From NCBI GenBank assembly GCA_963675135.1, contig OY776120.1:20488001-20552000 (forward strand): DNA of 64,000 nucleotides, written 5' to 3'. This DNA comes from Galeopsis tetrahit (taxonomy: Eukaryota > Streptophyta > Magnoliopsida > Lamiales > Lamiaceae). Positions 31,343 through 43,900 of this stretch are shown here, piece after piece. The position numbers and the translations under genes were made by a program. Position 1 is the stretch's first letter, and each line of letters opens with the position of its first letter. Under the pieces are notes generated by a model. That model ran no database searches. It had not been told where the DNA came from and saw nothing but the letters and a program-made list of their open reading frames with translations.

Positions 31343-32655
31343 CTAGGACGAACTAGACGACCTCATAGTACTGCTCAACCGACCAAGGCCAAGGATCTGT
31401 CCTCGACTAGTCGGGGCAACGTCCAAATAAATCTGGTTAAGGTCAACCGGCGGAGGGGGAGAGGTGGGGTCGGCCTGAGTAGAAGCATGCGTCGTGGCCT
31501 CTTCAATCCTCCAATTGACATTCAACTACATAATTAAAAAAATGAAATTAATACATAGTTTAAAATACATTTAATTAATTAAATAATAAAAAAATATCAC
31601 AATTTAATTAAACTTACGTGAAGCTGAGTAGTGCGCCCATATGTGGACGTCTGCATAGACGGATCAAACGAATTAATAAGGTTCAACCGATCCACGTGTG
31701 TGGGTGCACGCCCCGTCTTCCGCTCCTATTTTGTACCAAATGAACATATAAAAATTATTTTATATAATATAAATAATTAAATTAAAATTAGTTTGAAATA
31801 AATTTAGTGAACACTTACTAGAGCAATTGATTGCTCATACGCGGATCGGGACCCCCCCGATGCCTTGACATCCCACCTCCAACATCAGTTCTACGGTTGG
31901 CCCGAGCAGTATTACACTTCTGCACGTACTCCAGGCTACTCCAATACGTGGTCAACGTGTTCCACACGTCGACCCCATTTTCGTCCACACCCAACGTCTG
32001 CACCGTGCCACGAGCGCGCCAAGCTGTCCTCCAATAGTACATTACCTCATTATACCTAGGTTGACATGAACCGACCCAGTACCTGTAAATATCGGCGTCC
32101 GAGTAGTACTCCCTATGCCAATAAGCACGTTTCTGCACATATTCGATCAATATTTATCAAATAATATAAAATAAATTGTTTATTAATATTTAATTGAATG
32201 TGCTCAAATACCTGGAACTCCTCAAAGTATTAATCATTTTTTGTAGGCGGCACCTTCATCCAAGGGTACGTATTCGCAGCAATCTTGCACTTAAGAATCG
32301 ATTTTGTGCAAATCTTCGACACCTCGTTACCAAGCAATAATCTGTGACATTATTAACAAACAAACACATTATAAATTAAAAATATAATAAAAATTAATGC
32401 TATTAAATATCCATCCAGAATCCATACGAGCAGTCTGGTCTCGACGGATGCCCTGAGATGTTGACGAGTTGCCGACGAATGAGATGACGACGACGACTAC
32501 TGTGGAATTGGAGACGATAGATGACTACGTGGAACGGACGGCGAACGTCGTACGAGCCGACATCAAAGTAGGCTCAGGCCTAAGTGAGCCCCTCTTCGAC
32601 CGGATACGTCGAGACCCTGAGGCCCCACCAGCACTAGCAGGAGCATTCGCATCTT
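31343..32655 (-). pseudogene. Ptta/En/Spm-type second CACTA gene in B (TNPA-like)
   Basis: Exon-like blocks on the minus strand run 32655 to 31343. In order: an Arg/Ser-rich start (MSQDANAPASAGGASGSRRI), then a block around 32340-32222 (YPWMKVPPTKND, with an in-frame stop). 32150-31818 reads AYWHREYYSDADIYRYW and ARANRRTDVGGGMSRHRGGP. About 31740-31620 reads ERKTGRAPTHVDRLN, and 31530-31343 ends in SRGQILGLGRLSS. This matches the plant Ptta/En/Spm transposase (PF03004-type) order of W-rich core, NR...G.S.H.GG and GRxP. Such genes pair with TNP2 in CACTA elements and bind subterminal motifs. Here it abuts the broken start of TNP2, so the stretch between the two genes is deleted. Confidence 0.72.
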
Positions 32656-32688
32656 GACTCATCTATTTTAATAAATAAAATTAAACAA

Positions 32689-34301
32689 TGTTGGGAATAA
32701 AATGATTTTGATTTAGATACCAAAACCCCTGATTGATGATGTTCAGATTAGTTGAGATATGCTCAAGTCTAAGTTCAGATAAGTTGTCTCAGAACACTTG
32801 AGTAAGTAGAATGCTTAAGTTAAAAATCTCAGAAATGTTGTGAGATCTTAGAGTTCAGGATAGTTGGCCAAAGCTGAATGTTAAGCAGCTTGATATGTAT
32901 TAAGTCTCTAGGCCAAAGTTGCTGAACTTACAAGACAAGCTGACCAAGTGGACAACTGAGCTGAAGAGATCAAGAGTGTTAAGGCAATGCTCATAAATGC
33001 AAATGATCAGAACAATTAAAGTGCAAATGATAAAGAGTATTGAATGCCAAAGCTCACAGAAGACACATTCAATGAAGCATTTATTGCCAATCATGCCTGA
33101 ACCAAACATTGAAGACTTGAAGCATTAAAGAGTGAAGCATTGAATGAATGTTGGAACATTCTAAATTGCAGCAGGAATGTTCAGGGAACTTGTCCCATCT
33201 GACCGTTGGTTGAGTGTAGCTTCTGCCACAAATCAACCTTGGGAAATGTGCATATTTGGAATCTGACACGAGTCTTCTCAGCCGCATTTTTCAGAAGTCA
33301 ACACATTCATTCAAGCAACCATTGAAGAGGCCTTTTACACAGTGGATAAAAGGTTACCAAGCCTTATAGCTGTTTCAATGGTGCTGCAAATAGACATATT
33401 TGAATTGCTATCCCTCCAACGGTTAGTTGTTCAAATTTGCCTATAAATACAGAAGTGATCAAAGGGATTCTGTATCCAACTACAAGCTATCAAACTATCA
33501 TCAAGCTTTCAAAGGAAACCAAGTTGTTCTTTAGAATCCCAAGTTTCCTGAATCACTTCATCTAGCTAAGCCAATCTTTGTAAACATCCAAAGCTTAGCA
33601 TTGAGATATCTTAAGCCTTTACACTGTTCTTATTGTAAAGGATATCTCTACTAGTTGGAACCAAACCTCAAACCCTTATCTCATTTACTGAAGAGAGTAT
33701 TTGTTGTAGAAGTGAGGAGTTAAGGACTGTTATTGTGAAACACATTCTTAACTCAGAGAGATTGAGCACTAGGACTCAGATTATCCTAGGGATCAAAACA
33801 CTAAGAGAGTGTTGTTGACCAGAGCACCTTGGCACTATAAAACAAGCTAATTCCATTATGAAGGAATTATCCTGTTCAATCAGGGAAAGTGGATGTAGGA
33901 GCTTGAGTCTCTGAACCACTATAAACTTGTGTGCCATTTACTTACTGCACTCTTTATTCACTTACATTCTAACATATTTCAAAGAGCAAAACTCAGTAAG
34001 TCAACTTACATTCTAACTGTTTTGGACAAAGTCCCTGATAACTATATTTTTCAGAAATCAACTTGGAGTATTTCTTTGAGTCAAAGGCCAACCACATTCC
34101 GCACTTAGCAACTCTTTTAGATATTTAGCCAACTGATCACTTAATAGTAATCATTAGGACAAGTATCTATCAAAGTTCTCACTTAGGCTAGTTGTGAGAC
34201 AACTTGCCTGATAAGACCAATTTGTCAAAAAGAAAAGAATTTGCATACACAAGTGCATTCGCCCCCCATACACTTGTGTTATACTCCACCAAGGACCAAC
34301 A
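32689..34301 (+). repeat. Copia-2 5' LTR
   Basis: 1613 bp. It keeps an approximately 87-bp segment (about 33003-33090) that the 3' LTR has lost between short AAT repeats. TATA box at 33442-33449. It ends in a C-tract and CCAACA. Confidence 0.95.
33442..33449 (+). promoter_or_regulatory. TATA box of Copia-2 LTR
   Basis: TATAAATA, repeated in the 3' LTR at 46707-46714. It is the likely core promoter of the element. Confidence 0.6.
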
Positions 34302-34303
34302 AG

Positions 34304-34315
34304 TGGTATCAGAGC
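34304..34315 (+). other. Primer binding site of Copia-2
   Basis: TGGTATCAGAGC two bases after the LTR, the same iMet-type PBS as Copia-1. Confidence 0.9.
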
Positions 34316-34445
34316 GGGGGTTCAAAGACCACTGTTTCTGAAAAGCCAACTGATTTTCAAAAAATCATATTATTTGTGTGGTCACTGAACTGATCCAACT
34401 TTCTGAAAAATCTATTTGTGTTATCCTTTGTCTATCTGTATAAGA

Positions 34446-36914
34446 ATGGCTAATAATGCAGTTCCAGGAGATGCTGTCAACACCATCAACAACATGGGTC
34501 CAAACCAAGTCAATCATATTTCTCATCACAAGTTGCCAATGTTCTCAATTGAGAATTATGATTTCTGGAAGATCAGGATGAGAGCACATCTTGCTTGCCA
34601 GCATGATGAAATGCTCAAAGTCATCACCAGAGGACCATTCACCTTCACCAAGCTAAATCCCAAGGTCACTGATGCTCAAAAAGCAGACCCAAGGGAGCTT
34701 TTGCCAAAAGATGAGGATGAGTTGACAGCAGAAGAGAGAAAAAGGCACAATCTGAACTACATTGCCATGAACACCTTGTACCAGACTATTCCAGATGCAG
34801 TGATGGGAAGAGTGTGTCACTGCACCACAACAAAGGAGATCTGGGATACCCTAGCACTTATGTGTGAAGGTACCCAAAAGATAAAGGAAAACAAGCTTCA
34901 AGTGGCTATCCAAAAGTATTAGCAATTCACTATGGAGCCCAATGAGACTATTGATCATCTTGATGGCAGATTCACTGACATCATGAATGAGATGAATTCT
35001 CTGGGCAAGTTCTATGCCAAAAGAGAAGTTGCACTAAAAATTCTAAGAAGTCTCACATCAAAATGGGACATATATTCAGTTATGATGCAGAACACCAGCA
35101 ATCTTGACAACATGCCTATGCAGCAGGTGTTCTCTGAACTCAAAGCATATGAGTTTGATCTGAACAGAAAGAAAGTGCAAGATGAGCCATCCTCCTCAAG
35201 CAAAGGTGTTGCCTTCAAAGCTACTGAAACAGAGAAGAAAAATACTCAAAGATCTTCTCAATCTGTTTCAAAATCAGAAATGAAGGAGGAGCTGGCACTC
35301 ATGGCAAGGAGATTTGAGAAGCTCAACTCCAGATTTGGTAGATACAAGAAGTTCTACCAAGACAACAGAACCAGAAGGAGATTCAGCTCTCCTGATAACA
35401 AATCAGAGGACAAAGTCTCTGATGAGAAGAAAGAAGACAGATATGCTGATAGAAAGAAATACAGCAAAGGTGAACAATCATCATCAAGGAGAAAGGAGTC
35501 CTCAAGCAAGAAAAATGATGATGAAGATGTGTGTTACAACTGCTAGAAAAAGGGTCACTTTCAGTATGATTGTCCTGATCTAAGTGCCAAAGAAAGAAAA
35601 GAAAGGCAAAACAAAATAGACAAGAGGCTGAACAACAGGAAGGCCATGGTAGCTGGAGAATCAGCAAGTGAAGAGAGTGTCTACTCTTCTGATGATGGAC
35701 TGTTCTCCAACAGTGACAGTGATGATGACTGTCAAATGGCATTTGAAAATGAAGAGGTATGTTCATCTTCCAACTTTTCCATTAACACACATGAATCTAG
35801 TGAAATCCACCTTGACTTTGAAAAGTTGTTGGAAGATTTCACCAGAATGCAAGAAGTATGCAATATGGCATTGAGAGAAAATGAACAGTTGAGGTCTAAA
35901 ATTAAAATCTCCAATCTTCCTGAATCTGAGGTTGACATTAAATCAACTAAGTTGTATCAGCAGATTGTGAGAGAACATGGAGAAATGTCTCTCAAAGTCT
36001 CTGAACAACAAAAGCTGATTGATGAACAAAGTCTGATTCTAAAGAAAAAGGATTTTGACTTTAGAACTCTTCAAGCTAAATTTGACAATCTCTCAAGTGA
36101 ATTTGATACTCTAAAATTAAGTGAGGGGAGCTTAAAAATGAAAATGTCTGCCTTGAACAAATCAGCTAAGGCAATAGAGGAAATTCAAGGGTTTCAAAGA
36201 CCATTTGCTCAAAAGGGTGGATTAGGCTATAATCCATTTGAACCCTCACCTGGTCTTAGTATTGCCTCATCAAGCAATTCTAAGATGACTTTTGTAAGAT
36301 CAGTGGCACAACAAAACGAAATGGAAGTAAATCAACCACTGATCAAGGATAAGGGTAAAGGAATTTTTATACCAACTCAAGTAAACAATGTCCCTAAACC
36401 TATACCTAAGGAAAAGGTTAAAGGCATTGCTTACAGGAGAAATGAGGTTCAGAAAGGTAGAACCAATGGAAGGTCAACCTATCTGAATTCTCATCAGAAG
36501 AGTTGTCCAAAATCTGTTCAGAAAAGGCCAACTCAAATGAGGCAACCACAACTGAATGGATTGAGGCCCAACCCCTCTGACAGGTATAAAACCTTCAGGA
36601 AGCCTGAACCTCACATGCCAAGAGGAAAAGGCCATCCAAACTCCTATCCATAAAGGTCTTTCCAAGCTGCACCTAAGTCTAGTAACTTCAGGAGAAATGT
36701 CCCAAGGAAATTCACCAACTCTCCTGAACCTTACAAGGCCAACACTTATACACAGAAGGCACCCAAGGCATTTAAGGGTCAAACTGTGTATGTAGATGTA
36801 AATGGAAACCAAGTCAGTCACTTTGAGTCAATCAGAGTAATCAGGCAGATTTGGGTTCCAAAAGGTACAGCTAACCCTCTAGGACCCAACACTCAAAGGG
36901 TACCTAAATTTTGA
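34446..36914 (+). pseudogene. gag: Copia-2 gag with three premature stops
   Basis: The start ATG at 34446 (MANNAVPGDAV) precedes the conserved HKLPMFSIENYDFWKIRMR. All of gag is in one frame, broken by TAG at 34920-34922, TAG at 35544-35546 and TAA at 36651-36653. The second stop falls directly after the second cysteine of the zinc knuckle (CYNC, knuckle spanning 35532-35573). The UBN2-type region, basic linker, acidic serine-rich part and coiled coil (about 35800-36150) follow as in Copia-1. The frame ends at 36912-36914 after RVPKF, where Copia-1 has RVPKLL. It is therefore a nonfunctional nucleocapsid gene. Confidence 0.9.
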
Positions 36915-36921
36915 CTTTGTA

Positions 36922-39900
36922 GGGCTGCAAGGACCACAAGAAGAAGAGAAGCATCAACAAGAAAACAGCATGGTACTTGGATAGTGGATGTTCAAGACAC
37001 ATGACTGGGAACAAAGAGCTTCTCTCAGAATTCATAGAAAAAGATGGTCCTTCAGTAACCTTTGGAGACAGCTCTCAAGGAATCACAAGAGGATATGGTA
37101 CATTAAACATTGGTAATGTCAAAATTACTGATGTCTCATATGTCCTAGGCCTAAAATACAACTTGCTGTCTATAAGTCAAATTTGTGATAAAGGATATAG
37201 TGTTGAATTTGCACCAAATGAATGTATTATCAAAAATAACTCAACACAACAGGTGCTACTAACAGGGGTGAGAAAGGGAAATGTTTATTTTGCAGATTGG
37301 AGCAAAACCCCTGAAGCAGTTTGCCTTGTTGCCAAAAGCACAAATGAGCAAAGCTGGCTATGGCACAAGAGATTGAACCATCTGAACTTCAAAACCATCA
37401 ATAAAATTGCAAGAAACTCTCTAGTCAAAGGGCTGCCTAATCAAGTGTTCACCAAAGAGCACATATGCCAGCCATGTCAGGAAGGAAAGCAGATCAAAGC
37501 TTCATTCAAAGGGAAGCCTGTTATCTCAACTAAGAGAGTTCTTCAACTGCTGCATATGGATCTATTTGGGCCAATCATTCCAGTAAGCCTAAATGGAAGA
37601 AAATATGCATTAGTTGTTGTTGATGATTTTTCCAGGTACACTTGGGTAGTATTCTTGCTGAACAAAAAGGAGACCCAAGTCAAGCTACCTGAATTAATGA
37701 TGAGATTGAGCAATGAAAAGGGCCTAAGTATTTTCAAAATCAGATTTGACAAAGGCACTGAATTCATAAACTCATACATCAATGAGTACTGCAGCAAAAA
37801 TGGCATCACTCATGAAACTTCAGCAGCAAGAACACCTCAACAAAATGGAGTTGCTGAAAGAAGGAACAGAACCTTGAAAGAGGCAGCAAGAACATTGATT
37901 GCTGAATCCAAATTGCCTAAAAGGTTCTGGGCTGAAGCCATTAGCACTACATGTCACACTCAAAACAGGTCCTTAATCACCAAAGGACAAGGTAAAACCC
38001 CATATCAAATATGAAAAGGTAGATTGCCCACTGTTGCTTATTTTCACATATTTGGTTGTAAGTGTTTCATTCATAATAATGGGAAAGAGCAATTGAAAGC
38101 TTTTGATAGCAAAGCTGATGAAGGAATATTCGTTGGATATTCACAAATCAGCAAAGCTTACAGAGTCTACAATTGCAAAACCCTTATTGTGGAAGAAACA
38201 CCTCATGTTGTGTTTGATGAATCTGTTAATGAGTTCAAGGATAGAAACCTGAATATTGATGAGATAACACAAAGAACAACCAGATTAAGGCTTCAAAGCA
38301 AGGAAACAGTGTTTGTAGATGTTGCCCATCCTGAACTTCATGAAAATCAAAAACTGGACAACCTACCTGATGACAATCAACCAGAAGCCAACCAACCTGA
38401 AGGTGATATTGAACTGACTGACCTCATCCTAGTTCAAAACCAGGTAATAACTACCAATGAAGAAGCAGGCAATGCTGAGGTAGTAAATGGATCCAATATT
38501 CAAGGGGGAACCAATGAAAATGTCAACTTATCTGACAATGAGGTCAATACTCCTGAATATGATCCTGAGCTTGATCCTTCAATTTAATGAATCTAGTGAT
38601 CCAACTTCAGATGAGGACAATCCTCCTGAAGGAATCAGGTCTAGAAGGACTTGGTTGCATGACCACCCAACTAGCCTGATACTTGGTAATCCAAGTGAAG
38701 GAATCAAAACTAGAAGATTTCATGGAGAAAGTGCACTGTTTTGTTGTTTCCTTTCAGAACAGGAACCAAAAGATATTGAGGAAACACTACAAGACACCAA
38801 CTGGATCATAGCCATGCAAGAAGAGCTGAACCAGTTTACCAGAAATGAAGTATGGGAGCTGGTAGATAGGCCAACTCATCAAGATGTCATTGGAACTAAA
38901 TGGGTGTTCAAAAATAAGAAAAATGAAAATGACATCATTGTGAGGAACAAAGCAAGACTGGTGGCCAAAGGATATTGTCAATCTGAAGGGATTGATTATG
39001 ATGAGACTTTTGCTCCAGTGGCCAGACTTGAGGCAATCAGACTCTTCTTAGCATATGTAGCTCACATGAGATTCAAGGTGTATCAAATGGATGTGAAGAG
39101 TGCATTTCTCAATGGGGTGCTCAAAGAAGAAGTATATGTTGAACAGCCCCCAGGATTTGAAGAAGGAGACAAGGTGTACAGATTGAAGAAAGCCCTCTAT
39201 GGCTTAAAGCAAGCTCCAAGAGCTTGGTATGACACCTTATCACAGTTTCTTCTAGATCATGGTTTTGTCAAAGGCACTGTTGACATAACTTTGTTCAGAA
39301 ACTGTGAAGGAGATGATATTTTGTTAGTCCAAATCTATGTGGATGACATTATATTTGGATCTCCAAATGAGAAGTTGTGTGAGAAGTTCTCCAAACTCAT
39401 GCAAAGCAAATTTGAGATGTCCATGATGGGATTGATGAATTTCTTCTTAGGACTTCAAGTCACACAGTCTAAGAAAGGAATATTCATCAATCAGGCCAAG
39501 TATACAAGGGACATGATCAAGAAATTTGGATGTGCTACAAGCAAGCCAGTCAGAATTCCTATGAATACTAACTGGAAAATGGATCCTGATGAAAGTGGAG
39601 AATCAACAAACTCCACTAACTACAGAGGAATCATAGGATCCTTGCTATATCTCACTGCAAGCAGGCCTGATATTACATTTGCAGTTGGAGTGTGTGCAAG
39701 ATTTCAAGCTAATCCAAAGAAGAGCCATCTTGATGCTGCCAAGAGAATCCTAAGATATCTCAAGGGATCTGAGAATCTTGGATTGTGGTATCCAGCTGAT
39801 GACAACATTGAGCTCACTGGATATTCAGATGCAGACTATGGAGGATGCAGAATTGACAGGAAATCCACCTTTAGAACTTGTCAATTTTTAGGCAGCAAGC

Positions 39901-40292
39901 TTATCTCATGGTTCTCCAAGAAGCAAAATACAGTTGCAACTTCAACAACTGAAGCAGAATATGTAGCAGCTGGAAGTTGCTGTGCTCAGATACTTTGGCT
40001 CAGGCAGCAACTTAGAGATTACAAAGTCATCACAAATGAAGTTCTAATATTCTGTGACAACAATAGTGCAATTGCCATCTCACAGAATCTAGTGCTCCAC
40101 ACCAGATGCAAGCATATGGATATCAAGCATCACTTCATAAGGGATCATGTGGAAAAGAAAGATATCAAACTTGTCAAAATTCACACTGATAAGCAAAAAG
40201 CTGATATCTTGACTAAACCATTGGCTGAAGCAAGGTTCTTAGAACTCTCAGCTGAATTGGGGTTACTTGATCCAGGGAAGATGGAGGCATGA
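36922..40292 (+). pseudogene. pol: Copia-2 pol (protease-integrase-RT-RNase H), broken
   Basis: It lies -1 to gag. Protease DSG at 36980-36988 (WYLDSGCSRHMTG). Pre-integrase WLWHKRLNHLNF. Integrase with HMDLFG, FDKGTEF and NGVAERRNR, so the three catalytic acids are present. A TGA at 38012-38014 interrupts KTPYQI-KGRLP. A frameshift at about 38575-38590 precedes the RT. RT blocks TKWVFKNKKNENDII, QMDVKSAFLNGV and YVDD (39336-39347); RNase H GYSDADYGG, TEAEYVAAG and NNSAI, ending at 40292. RT and RNase H read through without stops from the frameshift to the end. It is non-functional as one polyprotein. Confidence 0.93.
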
Positions 40293-40967
40293 AGAAAGAA
40301 AGCTCAAATGAAGGGGGAAGTTCATTAAGTTGAACTTCAGCAAGGTTGACCAACCTCACTGAAGCAGTTTGCCAAACAAGGGAACTTAGCAAAGTTGTCC
40401 TTATGATGTTCAACAATATTGGTCAGGAGCTTTGTCCTAGTGGGACCCAGTCAGCAACATTGGGACCCACTCAGGCATGTTGGTCAGACAGGTTGACCAA
40501 GAGAGAAGTCAAAACACATCTCAGGATGTTTGTCCGAGTTAATTGGATAATTATTGCTATTTTTAGCATTGATTAGACATTTAAAAGGTTTCTTGGTCTA
40601 AGAGTAGGCCATTTTAGGATGGCGTGTGCTATAAATATCTTTTCCACCAAAATAGTAAATCAACATTTAATGCAAAATCTTAATTAAGATTTCATGAATT
40701 CTTGAGCCATCATCAACGCCATTGATTTGCATTAAAACTCCATCAAACCGCCGAAAGCCCACTGCCCCACTATATCCAATTGGTTTTTCATTATTACCCA
40801 CTGTTATTATCTATTAACCAACGGTTAATAAATTCCCTTCATATATAAACTCCTCGATTTTTACCTTCTTCCTCACGCACTCATATTTTCCAAATTCACA
40901 AGCTTTTGAAAACCTCTCAAAACCTGCAACTTTTCTCAAAAATCCTTTCTATCTCTCAAAATTACTC
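40293..40967 (+). other. Copia-2 spacer between pol and extra ORF
   Basis: Non-coding. A PPT-like tract GAAGGGGGAA lies near 40310. The AT-rich part before 40968 may act as the leader of the extra ORF. Confidence 0.5.
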
Positions 40968-43900
40968 ATGGCTCCCAAAATTAAGAGAGAAGAACTTGTA
41001 GATTTCAATGACTCCTCTCTGGACATTGATTTCTCCTACCTTAGCAACCCAAATTCTCTTTGGTTTGAAAAGGTGGTTGCTTTTGACAGCCCAGACACAG
41101 AAGTTCATCATGTCCTCCAATGGCTAAGGGAGGCAGGGCTTGAGAAATTCCTTGGCACCAAGCCTGATTCCTGCCTGAATCCTTTCATGGCAGAATTCTT
41201 TGCCTATCTCAGATGGAAGGGCAAAAAGGGAGATGTGTGCACCAAGCTAACATATGCTGAGGAGGATGAAGAAGAAGAAAGCCAACACACCCTCATCTTC
41301 ACTGCTGAGGATCTGGATGCTAGCTTTGGGCTACCATCAGAAGGCCAAAATCCAGAAAGTTACAAAGAAGAAGATGATCAGGAGTTCTACTATCCATGGA
41401 TGATGATCCCAAGAAGCTTGTAAGTGCTCAACACAAGAACACCTTGAAACCAGTTTACAGGCACTTATTTGATTGTGTGGTAAAAAGTTTGTTGAGCCAC
41501 TCTGGGAGTGTTGAACAAATCAGTATGCCTAAGTTGAGAGTGATGGCTGCTGTGATTGACTCTGCTGAGAAGAGAGTCAAGTTCAACTGGAAAAACTTCA
41601 TTCTTGACAAGATGATGAATGAACAGTTTAAATTCAAGGAGGTGAAGCACCACATGGTGGTAGTTGATGGGAGACTCCAGTTTTGCACAAGAGCTAGCTT
41701 GCTCTTAGAAAGATTTGCACATTATACCCACCTCCAAGCCAAGCCAAAGCCTTTTCCAGCTCAAAAGGTGATGTTCAGAAAGCTGTCTTCTAAGACAGAA
41801 AAGAGAAAGCAGGATGCAACTTCAAAGAAAGCAGGTGCTGTTGTACCACCAACCAGAACCTCTCCAAGAAAAAGGAAAGCTCAACCACCAAAAGCTCAAC
41901 CAAAGATGAAGAGGATGAAGAAGATTCTGAGTGAATCTTCCCCAGAAAGCCAGTCAAGAAGTGGAGGAGCCACTTCTGAAGAAATTGAAAAGGTTGCTTA
42001 AGAAGGAGTCAACCCTCCTGAAGAAAGTGAAGAAGTCAGAGAGGTTGTCCCCTTGCAACCTGAGTCTGTAACAGAGTTTAGGGACCTTGATAAGCCAACA
42101 AGGTCAGAAAGAAGAAGAAGAAGAAGAATAAAAAATTCTGAGAAGCAGAAGTTGATGGAAGAGGAGAAGAAAAAGAAGGATTTTTTCAAGGAGATTAGAC
42201 AAGCAAGTAGGTCTAACTCCAAGTCCAAATCAAAGCCCAACAGCCCTGAAACCAACTCTCCTGATATTCAGTCTAGAAGAATATCTCCATCAAGGCATGA
42301 AGAAGAGGAGTGCAAGACTCCTGAAGATGCCCCAATTATTGCAAAGAAAGTTTACTCCCCTGAAGGTGCCCCTGACAGATCAGGTATTGATGTGCTGGCT
42401 GATTTAGTCAATCTTGAGGATAGGCCATTCTCCCCACTTGATCCCAGATTGCTCTCCTACAACAAACTTCTTGAAACTGTTCTTCAAGAAGGTAATCAAG
42501 TTGTCCTCTCACCTATTCCAGTCATTCCAATTACCTCTTCAGGAACATTTCTCTCAAAAGCACCTGAATCCCAACTTATCTTAAGCCCTTCTGAACCCAA
42601 TCCTTCTGAATCCAACCTACCTGAACCCCAGTCCAACCTACCTGAATCCCAAGCCAACTCTTCTGATGAAGAAGACAGTGGTGAAGAGTTCACCTATGAA
42701 GGGATGTTGAGGCAGATTGCAAGAGCCAATGTGGATGAATTATATCCAGGATTGAAAGCATATCCAAGGCTGCAACAACAGTTCTATGATCTCAGAGCAC
42801 TTGTTGAGATCAAGGATAGAACAATTGTGGAGATAGCTCAAGCTATCAAGGATAAGGGAGCTAGCTGGTGGCAGGTTGAAGAAAATAGGCTATTACATTT
42901 TGCAAATGTAAAGAAGACCAGTGTGTTAACCACTGAGGCCTTATTCTGCACCATTGTTCATGAAAAGGTGCTTGCTGAAAGAGAAAGAATTGCACAAGGA
43001 ATCAAGCATCCTGATAGCCCATCTGATGATGATAATGATGATGATGATGACAACACCAATCCCAATCCTCCTGGCCTCAACTCTGCTCAGGTACATTACT
43101 TGACCTATCACTCTGTTAAGGACTCTGATCATTCAGAGGAGTTGACCAAAGAAGGTGACTCAGTCAAAGATGCATTGGCCAAGGATGGTTCTTCTGAACC
43201 TGAGGCACAGCTTGACAATGTTGAGACTTCCATGGGAGAAGCTAGTTTGGCTAAAGCCTCATCAATGTCAGGACAGTTGGACATTGACCAGCCTTTAGTC
43301 ATTCAGGATGACTCAGTGGACTTGGAATGCCCAAGCACTGTGATCTCCCAACAACTGCCCTCTGTGGATCCTGTTGAGGATATGGAGGTGTCAGGTTTAG
43401 GAAAGGAAGGAGTTGAAAAGGCTGATAGTGATGAAAAATCAGAGGGAGATGGTAAGGATGAGTGTATGATTACTGGTTCCCTAAGTGCACCAATTATAGA
43501 GGGAGAGGAAGTAGAAATATTGGGTGCAGCCCAATATGAGAGTCAGGCTATTCTTCAAGTCAAATCTGAACTTGATGAATCCCTTGGTGAAAGGAGGCCT
43601 GATTCTCCAGTGAATGTGAGTTTATCTATTGATAATGAAGAAAAGAAAGAAGTTGAAAATGAGAGTATAGGTGCTGATGAATCAGGCCTATTGGGAGATA
43701 AAAAGAATGAGGGTGTTGAGGGAGTTTTTACTAACACTCTTAGTTTTGCAGATTCAGTAGCTGTCACTATTGAGCAAATTTTTGCAGATGCCTCTCTTAC
43801 AGATATCCCAGTTGATGCTGACATTGACCTAGAAGCAGTCTCAGCAAATGTGTCCACCTTGAACAGGATCTACTTTGAGCAAGCAAATGCAACTGAGGCT

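Noticed and set aside
35383..36821. Minus-strand frames across Copia-2 gag
   Set aside because: They are antisense shadows of gag without recognisable domains.
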